46,263 bases of DNA, taken from NCBI GenBank assembly GCA_015232015.1, contig JADGAM010000014.1, positions 1 through 46,263 on the forward strand, read 5' to 3'. Below the pieces are notes generated by a model. The model was given only the letters and a program-made list of their open reading frames with translations, searched no databases and was not told where the DNA came from. This DNA comes from Oligoflexia bacterium. Lineage in GTDB: Bacteria > Bdellovibrionota > Bacteriovoracia > Bacteriovoracales > Bacteriovoracaceae. This document shows positions 26,662-36,010 of this stretch, piece after piece; position 1 is the first letter of the stretch, and every line of letters starts with the position of its first letter. Both the position numbers and the translations under genes were made by a program.

Positions 26662-27567
26662 TTAAAAGTAATAGGTACCTTCAAAAACCTTTTCCACTGC
26701 TCCTCCTAAAAAAACATTTCCTATTTTTTCTTTTGATGTATTGTTAAAAGAAACAATTAATTCTCCTCCTTGGGACAACATTCTTAACTCCGAATGATCA
26801 CGCCATTTAGAAAATAATTTTTTACAACTGAGTGCTACCGCTACTGCTCCAGTACCACAAGAAAGAGTTTCATCTTCTACTCCCCTCTCATAGGTACGTA
26901 CAAAAATTTTTCCATCATCATTAGGTTCAGTAAAAAAATTAACATTAGTACCATTAGGAGAAAAAATATTATGATACCTAAAAAAAGGAGCTATTTTTTT
27001 TAAATCAAGTTCATCCAAATTTTTTTTGCTTTTAACTTTTAAACATAGATGGGGAACACCTGTATTTAAAAAAAACGCATTAGTGAAGTCATTTTTAAGA
27101 TAACTTTTAAAGTCATTATTTGAGTTAAGTAATTTTTCAATTTCAGGTTGTTCTGTGATATTAGTCATTTCAACTTTTATTATGCCTTCACTGGCATCCT
27201 CACTAATGTATGAATTATAAATTCCATTAGCAGTCTTAAAAGTATATTTTAGCTCTTTTTTGAGAGCTAAAATAAAATGGGCAAAATGAGTGATTGATCT
27301 TGCTCCATTTCCACACATCTCCGCCTCTTTGCCATCAGAGTTTAAGTACACCATTTTAAAATCAATATTATTATTGTTATTATTACCTTCAGGTTCTGTT
27401 TCTAAAAGTAAAACACCATCTGCTCCTATTCCCATTTTTCTATTACTTAGCAAACACCATTTATTTTGATCATATTTTGATAAATTATATTTGCGGTTAT
27501 CGATTACTACAAAATCATTACCTACTGCTTGATATTTGTAAAATTTAATGGCCATTTTAGTTTGCAT
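26662..27567 (-). CDS. dapF: diaminopimelate epimerase
   Basis: This interconverts LL- and meso-diaminopimelate for lysine and peptidoglycan synthesis. Both catalytic cysteines are present: MCGNGARSITHFA (about 83) and LSCGTGAVAVA (about 235). FVVIDNR, MGIGADGVLLLE and FVRTYERGVEDETL are also typical. At 301 residues it is a little longer than the usual ~275, partly from an Asn-rich loop. The first 11 nt overlap the end of the ligase gene, so it is translated from the same message. Confidence 0.96.
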   Translation of the reverse strand: MQTKMAIKFYKYQAVGNDFVVIDNRKYNLSKYDQNKWCLLSNRKMGIGADGVLLLETEPEGNNNNNNIDFKMVYLNSDGKEAEMCGNGARSITHFAHFILALKKELKYTFKTANGIYNSYISEDASEGIIKVEMTNITEQPEIEKLLNSNNDFKSYLKNDFTNAFFLNTGVPHLCLKVKSKKNLDELDLKKIAPFFRYHNIFSPNGTNVNFFTEPNDDGKIFVRTYERGVEDETLSCGTGAVAVALSCKKLFSKWRDHSELRMLSQGGELIVSFNNTSKEKIGNVFLGGAVEKVFEGTYYF

Positions 27568-28948
27568 TGTTTACCTTTTTTATTTGAGTCAAGGCCCATA
27601 AATTCATAATGAGAAACATGTTTTCTCCATCGCCCATCGTATATTGAAATTGTCCGGAAATGAACAAAGCAATTATTAGAGGCCAAGTTATATTTCCAAT
27701 GACATCTCTTCGTTTAATTGACTCCCAAAACCAAAAGATATGAAAAAGAAACAAGGCCAAAAAACCAAATAATCCTGTGCTGGCCAAATGTTCAAAAAAA
27801 TTGTTATGAGCGTGTCCGACGAATTCTGGATGCTGAAGTTTTAAACGTTCTTTGATTTCGCCAGAGTAAGGTTCAAAATTCTTGTAACCAATTCCAAAAA
27901 AAGGATGCTCTTTAAAAACCTCTATTGCTGCATAAATTTGAGAAACTCGAGTTTCATTGGATTTAATACGAGCATGCTCGCTGAAAAGATTTTTCACCTT
28001 TTCACTACTTGTATAAGCAATAAGAAATAAAATTATGGGTATTATAATAAGTAATAAAAAAATTTTTTTTGATTTACCAAATACCATAAATGGCAAGGCC
28101 ACAAAAAAACCAAGCAAGGCCCCTCTGGCAAATGAAAGAATGAATGCAATCATATTAATTATTAAAATTGACCATAAAAAAATGTTCTCTTTAATATTTG
28201 CAAAAGAAATATTTAAATTAAAATTGCTGCGAAAAAAAATTGCGATTTGCTCTTTGTAAATTATAAAGCCAATAAGTAGCAGGCAAAAAAACTGCATTCC
28301 ATAACCGTAGGTCATGTACATTCCATAAAGGCCACATGTTCTTGTTGGATGGCAAGCGGCCTTCATTTTAAGTGGATTAAAACCGCTAAAAAGAGCAATT
28401 AAACCACTGATAGAGGCAATAGTAGTTGCAATAAAGAAAAGATAGATTAACCATTTTAGTTTTTTTTCATTAAAAAATTTTTTATTTATTCCATCATTAT
28501 CTTCATTATAATATTCAGAATTCTCCTGTTCATAATTGACTTTATAATTAAATAAAACGCTATATGAGCAGAGGGCCAGAATGGCCAATAAAAAATATTT
28601 AAGTCCTAGAATGTGATTTATTGGTCGAGTGATTAAATCAAGATTTAATAAGACCGAGATAGTGCCTGATAAAATTATAAAACAAAGTGCGATTAAACTC
28701 TTGGATTTATTTTTGATTATTGTTGATTTTATTATCCTGAAAACTTCATTTTCAGGAGGCCTATTTTTACCTTTTAAATATATATATGTTAAAAGCAAAT
28801 AGGAGATAAGAATAAGAATGTGATTTAATGATGAAAAAGTAATTGAAGTAAAAGCACCCAGGGCCAAACTTATAATAGAGATATAAGTAAAAAATAAAAA
28901 TAGTTCAGCGCTCAAAAAATTCTTTTCAGTATTAAAATTAAAATTCAT
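27557..28948 (-). CDS. O-antigen ligase / Wzy-type polymerase family membrane protein
   Basis: The 463 residues hold about 11-12 hydrophobic segments. FFGIGYKNFEPY and GHAHNNFFEHLASTGLFGFLA (about 375-405) are the signature of the Wzy_C/WaaL superfamily, whose periplasmic loop His contacts the polymer. It would ligate or polymerise surface polysaccharide at the periplasmic face of the inner membrane. It is first in a two-gene unit with dapF. Ligase and polymerase cannot be separated from sequence alone. Confidence 0.8.
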   Translation of the reverse strand: MNFNFNTEKNFLSAELFLFFTYISIISLALGAFTSITFSSLNHILILISYLLLTYIYLKGKNRPPENEVFRIIKSTIIKNKSKSLIALCFIILSGTISVLLNLDLITRPINHILGLKYFLLAILALCSYSVLFNYKVNYEQENSEYYNEDNDGINKKFFNEKKLKWLIYLFFIATTIASISGLIALFSGFNPLKMKAACHPTRTCGLYGMYMTYGYGMQFFCLLLIGFIIYKEQIAIFFRSNFNLNISFANIKENIFLWSILIINMIAFILSFARGALLGFFVALPFMVFGKSKKIFLLLIIIPIILFLIAYTSSEKVKNLFSEHARIKSNETRVSQIYAAIEVFKEHPFFGIGYKNFEPYSGEIKERLKLQHPEFVGHAHNNFFEHLASTGLFGFLALFLFHIFWFWESIKRRDVIGNITWPLIIALFISGQFQYTMGDGENMFLIMNLWALTQIKKVNNAN

Positions 28949-29185
28949 AGAGATCTTCCAATAAAAATTTATTGTAGCCTGATTTATTAATCAATTAATT
29001 AATTTCCCATTCCTAATTGAGCAGTATCATATAGTTAGTTTTTAAACTATTAGTTAGTCTATTGATATTATTCTAAAGACTATAGCATCAATGAAAGCAG
29101 ATGATGTAAAATAATATTATTAAAGACAATAAAAAAATAGACTTTCCAATATAAGTTAAATCGGTTAAATTTGAGCATATAAAGT

Positions 29186-29262
29186 GGGACTATAGCTCAG
29201 TTGGTTAGAGCTCCCGGCTCATAACCGGGCGGTCGAAAGTTCGACCCTTTCTAGTCCCACCA
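29186..29262 (+). tRNA. tRNA with CAU anticodon, elongator Met (or Ile-CAU)
   Basis: GGGACTA/TAGTCCC acceptor, D-arm AGCTCAGTTGGTTAGAGCT, anticodon arm CCCGG-CTCATAA-CCGGG, T-arm GAAAG-TTCGACC-CTTTC, discriminator A and encoded CCA at 29260-29262. The G1-C72 pair and absence of three G-C pairs next to the anticodon loop exclude the initiator. Elongator Met is more likely; a lysidine-modified Ile-CAU cannot be ruled out by eye. Confidence 0.93.
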
Positions 29263-29432
29263 TTTTTCTTAAACCACTCTCTTTTCACTTTCTTTTTATT
29301 CTTTTTATTCTCTTGCAGTGATTTGATAATTACCATCTAGAGATGGAATAATTACTTTTTGAGAATTTAAAACCTTAAGGAATGGGAACTTAAATATTAT
29401 GTTGTTTAATTGTAGCAGGGAAAAAATAGAAT

Positions 29433-29645
29433 TTAGAATTCGTCTGAGTCGTATTCACTAATAGTGGCATGCCTAACTTTTGAAGCAGCGATTTCTCGTA
29501 AAGCAGTTACAATTTCTTTGTTTTTAGTTTTAATTAGGGGTTTATCGCCATTTTGATATTGCTTAACTCTCTTTAGAGTAAGGTGAACCAATTCATAACG
29601 ATTTTCAACTTTTTCTAAACAATCTTCAATTGTAATTCTGGCCAT
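29433..29645 (-). CDS. rpoZ: RNA polymerase omega subunit
   Basis: MARITIEDCLEKVENRYELVHL is the diagnostic omega N terminus. LIKTKNKEIVTALREIA contains the conserved helix that wraps the beta' C-terminal region. The ORF track begins at a GTG 19 codons earlier, but a GGAG 9 nt before the ATG at 29645 and the family alignment decide for the shorter 70-residue form. A stretch of tRNA and intergenic DNA separates it from the O-antigen ligase gene; the usual gmk and spoT neighbours are absent. Confidence 0.93.
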   Translation of the reverse strand: MARITIEDCLEKVENRYELVHLTLKRVKQYQNGDKPLIKTKNKEIVTALREIAASKVRHATISEYDSDEF

Positions 29646-29892
29646 TAATTTTTTCTCCCAAGTAAGTGCACGTGGAGGCATCTGATCAATACATTCACCC
29701 ACATATTAGATTATGAATCATTTTAAACCGTAAAGATGCAATTTAGAAATATTTTTATCAAATTGTCTATAATTATATTGAGCATGTTTACAAAATTAAA
29801 TAATTTTATAAAGTAATTTTTGGGCCCATTGCAGAATAAATTAGTATATCAATATCATCAACATTAATATACGACCTTTTTAGTTAACAATT

Positions 29893-30204
29893 ATGAATAA
29901 AAAAGAAAGAATTTTAATAGTAAGTAGATTTTTGGGTGAGATTACTTATAGATCAATAATACCTAGATCAATGCCAATGTCGAAAAATGTAAAGATGAAA
30001 GGATTTAAATTTCATTTCAAGGGATATTATAAAGGAGAAAAAATAAATGAAATTATACTTTTTAATTCATCTAAATATTCAAATAATTTTATTATAGGGG
30101 AAGATTATTTGTTGAATGTTGATGTTTTTAGAATTGATGAAGAAAGAATTTTGTTAGGTATTATTCTTGAATTTAAGAATATTAATTTGATTCATTTGTT
30201 TTAA
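29893..30204 (+). CDS. small hypothetical protein
   Basis: The 103-residue product is basic and strand-rich (FKFHFKGYYKGEKINEIILF, EDYLLNVDVFRIDEERILLGIIL), which suggests a small beta barrel of OB or PilZ size, but no motif is decisive. No signal peptide. It is divergent from rpoZ. A 26-bp perfect palindrome follows 10 nt after its stop. The ribosome site is poor. It is probably real, given length and amino-acid composition. Confidence 0.45.
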   Translation: MNKKERILIVSRFLGEITYRSIIPRSMPMSKNVKMKGFKFHFKGYYKGEKINEIILFNSSKYSNNFIIGEDYLLNVDVFRIDEERILLGIILEFKNINLIHLF

Positions 30205-30214
30205 AAGCACTTTT

Positions 30215-30240
30215 TATCTACTGATATATATCAGTAGATA
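30215..30240. promoter_or_regulatory. 26-bp perfect palindrome (operator-like)
   Basis: TATCTACTGATA followed by TA and its exact complement forms a perfect inverted repeat. It lies between a small hypothetical gene and the DHp-like gene at 30319. There is no T-tract on either exit side, so it is a poor intrinsic terminator. A dimeric regulator site is more likely; a hairpin protecting mRNA ends is also possible. Confidence 0.5.
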
Positions 30241-30318
30241 CTTTGCCAAAAGGTGATAAAATAAAATACGGGGACTTATTTTGTAATATTCACTTATAAT
30301 TACGAGGAATGAAAATCA

Positions 30319-30789
30319 ATGGCAGATAGTAAGATAGAATCCTTGGTGAAGGAAGGAAGAAAATTTTTACATGATATTAGTAATAAAGTTTTAATTAGTT
30401 CTGGTCTTGGATCACATGTTTTAAGTGCGGTTAAAAAAGGAAAACCAATAGATGAAAAAATGGTGGACAAATTAGAGCGTTCTATGAATGCACTTAATTT
30501 AATAGCAGATATGATCAGAGAGTATAGAAGTTATTTAATTGCTTTGGCCGAAGAAAGTACTGGCAGTGGCAGTGGCAGTGGAGGCGAGACAAGTGTTAGT
30601 AATACGGTGGCGGCCACAGTAACAACAACAGCAACAACAATTGCTCCTCCTGCTCCTCCTACTCCTCCTACTACTATTACTGCAACTCCTATGATGGCCC
30701 CAACTCCCCCAAAACCTAAAAGTGACTCTGGAACAGGAACTCCGTCCGGAACTCCTCCTTCGGGAACCCCATCATCTTCTGCTGCCTAA
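30319..30789 (+). CDS. DHp/HisKA-like two-helix protein with Thr/Pro-rich tail
   Basis: Residues 5-80 resemble the dimerisation/phosphotransfer hairpin of histidine kinases. FLHDISNKVLIS fits an H-box with a candidate phospho-His, and a second helix (DKLERSMNALNLIADMIREYRSYLIAL) follows. No ATPase domain is present. The remaining 70 residues are low complexity, rich in Ser/Gly, then Thr/Ala/Pro. It may be a phosphotransfer or response-regulator-docking protein; this is an inference from the H-box pattern. It has its own ribosome site (GAGGA) and no partner on the same strand. Confidence 0.55.
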   Translation: MADSKIESLVKEGRKFLHDISNKVLISSGLGSHVLSAVKKGKPIDEKMVDKLERSMNALNLIADMIREYRSYLIALAEESTGSGSGSGGETSVSNTVAATVTTTATTIAPPAPPTPPTTITATPMMAPTPPKPKSDSGTGTPSGTPPSGTPSSSAA

Positions 30790-30812
30790 TAAACTTTTTC
30801 AATGTGAATTTA

Positions 30813-31280
30813 TTATTCAAGATGTATTTGCACTTGATCACCAATCATGAAATCTTTTATCTCCATAGAAGGAGAGTTATCATCTTTATAAAATATTTTA
30901 CTATTTGCCACACAGGCCTCATCTTCAGAATGGACAACACTTAATTCACCAATTTTCAGACGATAATTACTATATTGGCCATTATTTTGATAAGGATTAT
31001 ATTGAGCAATAGTTCGATATACATCTAAAAGAAGACCCTTTTTGATTCCTTGATTTTCTCCCATATTAACATAAAAATTTTTATAGATTTTTTCATCCTT
31101 AAAACCCATAGGAACATCTTGTGATATGGAATAAATGACATGCTCACTTGCATATAGGTTAAGATTAATGGCCAACAGATTCGCACTCAAAAAGAGAGCA
31201 AAAAGTAAAAAGGAATTAATAATAAAACTAAACGTTTTGAGACAGGAATTTAAATGGATACCATTCATAATTACTCTCAA
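30813..31280 (-). CDS. exported protein with FlgT-C-like domain
   Basis: The N-terminal hydrophobic segment (SFIINSFLLFALFLSANLLA) is a signal peptide. YVNMGENQGIKKGLLLDVYR, followed by LKIGELSVVHSEDEACVANS and FMIGDQVQIHL, fits the small beta-barrel repeat seen at the C terminus of FlgT and in related envelope proteins. It is therefore probably periplasmic and may contact an envelope machine. It is convergent with the DHp-like gene. The FlgT relationship is pattern-based. Confidence 0.55.
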   Translation of the reverse strand: MRVIMNGIHLNSCLKTFSFIINSFLLFALFLSANLLAINLNLYASEHVIYSISQDVPMGFKDEKIYKNFYVNMGENQGIKKGLLLDVYRTIAQYNPYQNNGQYSNYRLKIGELSVVHSEDEACVANSKIFYKDDNSPSMEIKDFMIGDQVQIHLE

Positions 31281-31425
31281 TGGTGAATATAGTTTGTTTT
31301 ATTTTTTATTTTTATTTTTATTTTTTTAACTTTTAAAAACTCTATATTCCTCCAGCAGGTATCAGATCTATCGACGTATTTAAAAAAAACTAAAAAACAA
31401 AATAGAAATTAGATTTGAGATATTA

Positions 31426-33192
31426 TCAATAGGCAATTTTTACATATTTTAAATAGTTATATACTAAATCAGAGTGACGATAATTTTTTAACTGATAATT
31501 ATATAAGACATATTTGCGATCATAAAATGTCATTATCCAGGGCAGATCATTTAGTACAATGTCTTCAATTTCTCTAAGTAAGTTAAATTTCTGTTGTTCA
31601 TTTTCCATTTTTGATACTTGAGCATAAAGCTCTTCAAACTTTTTATTATCATAGTAGTAATTGTTTGGTCCTGGAGGAAAATTTTTAGAGCTTAATAGTT
31701 GTAACACATTTACTGTATCGGGAAAATCTAGAGACCAGCCTCCTTGCCAAAATTGTAGTTTTCCTTTTCGTGCTTTCTCTAGAAATTCAGGAAATGAATT
31801 TAATGTTATTTTAATATCAATACCAACCTTTTTTAATTCGGATTTAATAAATTCAGCTTGTAAAACATTTCTTGTATCATTTCCTCTAGTATCAAATATA
31901 ATTGTTGGAGGAGGTTTAGTCTCACTGAAGCCTGCAAGTTTTAAATATTTTTTAGCGGTATCAATGTTATAAGTAAAATTTAATTGTTTGCGAGGATCGT
32001 AACCTGGAATAGAAGGAGGATAAATTGAGTTCGCTTTTTGTCCAATGTTATGAGTGAACAATTTTATAAATTTATCAAAATCTATAGCATAAGCAATAGC
32101 AAAACGGAGATTTTTATTTTTTCCAACTATACTATCGCGCATATTAAAGGCAAGCCACCAATATATTAGAGAAGGAGAAATTTCAAAATTAATATTTTTT
32201 CTTACCAGTTCCGGATTTAAATCTCCAGAAGGAGTTATGTAATCATTAATTTTATTTTTTGGAATGCTATCAATTAGATCAACTTTTTTTTCTACAAAAT
32301 AATCCCATCTACTTTGAAAATCTTTTAAAAGATAAAATTCTATTCCATCAATAAAAGGAATTTTTTTTCCAGCATCTTTTAAAAGGTCATGGTCATGGGC
32401 CCAACGGTCTCCAGTATTAGGATAAAAATCATCACGATAATTTTTAAAGCGCTCGAGTTTTACACTTTTTTCTTTAATCCATTCTTTCATAGTGAAAGGA
32501 CCAGTGCCTAAATCTTGATCTGAAAAATCATTTTTATAACAGTCAAAGGCCTCTAATGGAATGGGAGCAGCGTGAGACATGGCCAATAGATAAGTAAATT
32601 GAGGAAGTGCAGCTGTTAGTTCTATAACTAAGGTTTGATCATCTGGAGTTTTTATTCCTTCGATATCAAATTTTTTAAAGAGCTTAAAATCATTTTTTGC
32701 CTTATCTCTAAACTCTTTCAAACCTTTAATCACTCCATTAAATGACCACATTCCATTGCTATTGGTTGGAGCGAAAGCAAGTCTTTTAAATTCGGTTGCA
32801 AAATCTTGGGCCTTTACAAAACGCTTTTGACCTTTGAAGCATGGGTTATCATGATACAAAATATTTTTTTTAATTTTTATAGTGTATTTTTTTCCTTGAT
32901 TATCGATTAAAGGGAGTGCTTCTGCTAAAAGTGGTTGAAGTGTATATGGGCGCTTTAGATAATGATATTCATATAGGGTTTCGTAAATTTGATAGATAAC
33001 ATTTCCCGAAACAAGATCGTAAGCATTTGCTGGATCTAGAGAGCTGATATTACTCTCAAGAGGGATATGAGCAATATTAGGGCCATTTTTTTTAAATAGA
33101 TTACACGAAGTCAAAAGAGTTAACAGACTCAGTGAGCAGATAGATATAGAAATTAAAAATAGATTAAGTTTAATTTTTATAAAATTTTTCAT
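31426..33192 (-). CDS. peptide/oligopeptide ABC transporter substrate-binding lipoprotein
   Basis: A lipobox (LLTSC, about residue 30) follows a signal peptide. The body is an SBP_bac_5 protein: ISSLDPANAYDLVSGNVIYQIYETLYEY at the N terminus, GTGPFTMKEWIKEKSVKLERF in the middle, and LRFAIAYAIDFDKFIKL in the second lobe. Its start overlaps the alaS stop by 4 nt (ATGA). No permease or ATPase gene follows in the window, so it either works with a transporter encoded elsewhere or has another ligand role. Length (588) is at the long end for the family. Confidence 0.88.
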   Translation of the reverse strand: MKNFIKIKLNLFLISISICSLSLLTLLTSCNLFKKNGPNIAHIPLESNISSLDPANAYDLVSGNVIYQIYETLYEYHYLKRPYTLQPLLAEALPLIDNQGKKYTIKIKKNILYHDNPCFKGQKRFVKAQDFATEFKRLAFAPTNSNGMWSFNGVIKGLKEFRDKAKNDFKLFKKFDIEGIKTPDDQTLVIELTAALPQFTYLLAMSHAAPIPLEAFDCYKNDFSDQDLGTGPFTMKEWIKEKSVKLERFKNYRDDFYPNTGDRWAHDHDLLKDAGKKIPFIDGIEFYLLKDFQSRWDYFVEKKVDLIDSIPKNKINDYITPSGDLNPELVRKNINFEISPSLIYWWLAFNMRDSIVGKNKNLRFAIAYAIDFDKFIKLFTHNIGQKANSIYPPSIPGYDPRKQLNFTYNIDTAKKYLKLAGFSETKPPPTIIFDTRGNDTRNVLQAEFIKSELKKVGIDIKITLNSFPEFLEKARKGKLQFWQGGWSLDFPDTVNVLQLLSSKNFPPGPNNYYYDNKKFEELYAQVSKMENEQQKFNLLREIEDIVLNDLPWIMTFYDRKYVLYNYQLKNYRHSDLVYNYLKYVKIAY

Positions 33193-35852
33193 ACGGATTC
33201 CAATAATAATTTTTTGATCTCTAGCAGAAATTTATTTATTTTTTCAGTTCCCGTTTGATCATTTGTAATTTCGCCAGAACCTTGAGAAAAATCCTTTCTT
33301 CCACCGCCATTTCCATTTATAAGAGGGAGCAATTTTTTTATTATTGTAGAACAATCTACGGTAGTGACTGTTTTGCTAACTCTCAGTAACACAGAAACTT
33401 TATTAGTAAGTTTATCGCCTGTAGTTTGTTGATACAATATTAAAATCCCATTTGGATATTTATCCATATATTTGTCGGAAAATTTTTTTAGATCTTGACC
33501 GGGATTAATTTTAATTTGTTTGAATGCATATTTGTCTTTTATTATTTCTGGATTGTCAAAAAGAGGACCACTTTCTAGATCTTGAATTTTATCATTAAGA
33601 TTTTTTATCTCTTTATCCATATCTTTAATTTTTACTTTTATGTTTTCGATATAGTGAGGAATATCTTGTGTTTTAACTTGAGTAATGACCTCGATTTGCT
33701 CAAGAAGAGAAGATCTTTCTAATAAACGCTCTATTGCTTTAGTTGAGGTAAGTGCTTCAATTCTTCTTACTCCACTACTGAGGGCCGTTTCTGCAACGAT
33801 TGAAAAAATTCCAATTTCTTGAGTGTTAGTTACATGAGTACCACCACAAAGTTCGGTAGAGTAATTTTTTATATTAACAACTCTAACCTCTTCTGCATAT
33901 TTTTCTCCAAAGAGTGCAACCGCGCCAGTTTTTAGGGCCTTATCTTTTTTCATGTTTTGTATGTCTACCTCAAGACCATCTTTGATTGCTTTATTAACCA
34001 TCTCTTCTACTCTACTAATTTCATTATCTTTCATTGCTGTAAAGTGAGTGAAGTCGAAACGCAGTCGATGAGGAGTTACCGCAGATCCTGCTTGTTTTAT
34101 ATGATCGCCTAAGACAGTGGTTAGCGCTTTTTGTAGTAAATGGGTGGCCGTATGATTTCTCTGAATTAATTTTCTTTCACTTAAATCAACACATAAAGTG
34201 TAGCTGTTTCCGGTTTGTAATTTATTTAGATCTGCTTCAGTTGCAATATGAACAATTAATCCCTCAAGTGGTTTGAGAGTATCTGTTACCTTAGCTATTA
34301 TTGTTCCTACTGTTCCAGAAGTAACTATCGTACCTTTATCTCCAATTTGTCCGCCTGATTCTGCATAGAAAGGAGTATTATCAAAAATAAGTGCAACTTC
34401 CTTAGAAGAAGAAGAAGGAGAAAGTTCGATTATTGCCAAAAGTTTTCCTTGATCAATGGTCTTTTCATAACCACTAAATTTGCTTGCTCCAAATTTATTA
34501 AAAATTTCATTATATTGTTGGTTATTGTTTGAGAGTGCAGCTCCCTTCCAAGACTTTTTAGATAGCTCTTGTTGCTTTTTCATGCAGGAATCGAATTCAG
34601 CAACGTCAACAGTGATTCCTTTTTCTTTGCTGATTACTTCAGTTAAATCTAGAGGGAAACCGAAGGTATCGTGAAGTTGAAAAGCAATAGCACCAGGAAG
34701 AATTTTATTATTTACTTTAGAGTAAGCTTCTTCTAAAAAGCGTAGACCTTGATCTAAAGTTTCTAAAAATTTTGATTCTTCTAATTCTAAAAATTTTATT
34801 GCAAGAGGCTCATTGTTTTTATTTGTGGGGTAAGTACCTCCTAAAATATCAAATACAGTAGGAACTAATTTATGAAAAAGAATCTCTTTTGTTTCTAATT
34901 CTCTTAAGTGGCGAATGGCCCGTCTGATAATTCTTCGAAGAACGTAACCGCGTCCTTCATTAGAGGGAATTACTCCATCAGTAATAAGCATAGTTGCGCC
35001 TCTAATGTGATCTGCAACTACTCTAATATTTGAAGCATATTTTGCATCTTTAGCACTTTTACTTGTTAGAGATTCAATCTTATTTATTAGTGGAGTAAAA
35101 CAATCTGTATCGTAATTCCAATAACAATTTTGCATTACTGCTGATAAACGCTCTAGACCTGCGCCAGTATCGATAGATGGAGCTGGTAATGTTTGTGTTC
35201 CCTTTTGTGTTTTTTCATATTGCATGAAAACTAAATTCCAAATTTCCACGTATCTTAGACCATCGTCTAAAATATCTTCACCTGCTTTAGGAGTAAAATT
35301 TGGAGTTGCATATTTGGATCCATGATCAAAAAATATTTCGCTACATGGACCGCAAGGGCCAAACTCTCCCATTTCCCAAAAATTATCTTTATCTTTCTTA
35401 AAAATTTTTTCTTTGGGAATTCCAATTTTTTCATTCCAAATTTTTAATGCTTCATCATCACTTATATGAACTGTGACATATAATTTATTGGCATCTATTT
35501 TTAAATCTTTTGTTAAGAAGTCCCATCCAAAGCGTATGGCCTCTTCTTTGAAATAATTTCCGAATGAGAAATTACCTAGCATCTCAAAGAAGGTGTGATG
35601 TCTAGCGGTAAGGCCTACATTTTCTAAATCGTTATGTTTTCCTCCAGCGCGAACACATTTTTGTACAGAGACTGCACGTGAGTAGGGGGATTTTAGTTGA
35701 CCAGTAAAGTATTCTTTGAATTGATTCATCCCTGCGTTTGCAAAGAGTAATGTGGGATCATTTTGTGGTATGAGGGATGATGATTGAATATGTTGATGTC
35801 CTTCTTTTTTAAAGAATTGAATAAATCTTTCTCTGATTTCACTTGATTTCAT
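33189..35852 (-). CDS. alaS: alanyl-tRNA synthetase
   Basis: This charges tRNA-Ala with alanine and edits mischarged Ser/Gly. The catalytic class II core begins EIRERFIQFFKKEGHQ and continues NDPTLLFANAGMNQFKEYF and GAGLERL. The editing domain has HTATHLLQKAL and CGGTHV zinc-site motifs. The C-terminal DHHA1-like domain ends with NGNGGGRKDFSQGSG. At 887 residues it is full length. It follows recA on the same strand (158-nt gap) and overlaps the downstream substrate-binding protein by 4 nt. Confidence 0.98.
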   Translation of the reverse strand: MKSSEIRERFIQFFKKEGHQHIQSSSLIPQNDPTLLFANAGMNQFKEYFTGQLKSPYSRAVSVQKCVRAGGKHNDLENVGLTARHHTFFEMLGNFSFGNYFKEEAIRFGWDFLTKDLKIDANKLYVTVHISDDEALKIWNEKIGIPKEKIFKKDKDNFWEMGEFGPCGPCSEIFFDHGSKYATPNFTPKAGEDILDDGLRYVEIWNLVFMQYEKTQKGTQTLPAPSIDTGAGLERLSAVMQNCYWNYDTDCFTPLINKIESLTSKSAKDAKYASNIRVVADHIRGATMLITDGVIPSNEGRGYVLRRIIRRAIRHLRELETKEILFHKLVPTVFDILGGTYPTNKNNEPLAIKFLELEESKFLETLDQGLRFLEEAYSKVNNKILPGAIAFQLHDTFGFPLDLTEVISKEKGITVDVAEFDSCMKKQQELSKKSWKGAALSNNNQQYNEIFNKFGASKFSGYEKTIDQGKLLAIIELSPSSSSKEVALIFDNTPFYAESGGQIGDKGTIVTSGTVGTIIAKVTDTLKPLEGLIVHIATEADLNKLQTGNSYTLCVDLSERKLIQRNHTATHLLQKALTTVLGDHIKQAGSAVTPHRLRFDFTHFTAMKDNEISRVEEMVNKAIKDGLEVDIQNMKKDKALKTGAVALFGEKYAEEVRVVNIKNYSTELCGGTHVTNTQEIGIFSIVAETALSSGVRRIEALTSTKAIERLLERSSLLEQIEVITQVKTQDIPHYIENIKVKIKDMDKEIKNLNDKIQDLESGPLFDNPEIIKDKYAFKQIKINPGQDLKKFSDKYMDKYPNGILILYQQTTGDKLTNKVSVLLRVSKTVTTVDCSTIIKKLLPLINGNGGGRKDFSQGSGEITNDQTGTEKINKFLLEIKKLLLESV

Positions 35853-36010
35853 GGATTACTCTGCCTTTTGCCTTTAGTTTTATGATTTTTTAATGACTAA
35901 TTTTATGAATCATAAATGATTCATTGATACTTTTAAGTAACATAAAATAAATCAAAATCCAATCAAAGAGATTTTTTATGGAGAGACAAGGATAAGTGTT
36001 TGAGAGGGAA

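Noticed and set aside
29186-29262. Initiator tRNA-fMet
   Set aside because: G1-C72 pair and lack of three G-C pairs at the anticodon stem base exclude the initiator.
31297-31328. T-rich simple repeat as a phase-variation tract
   Set aside because: (TTTTTA)n upstream of the exported FlgT-like gene is in a region where such runs are expected from base composition; no evidence of variation.
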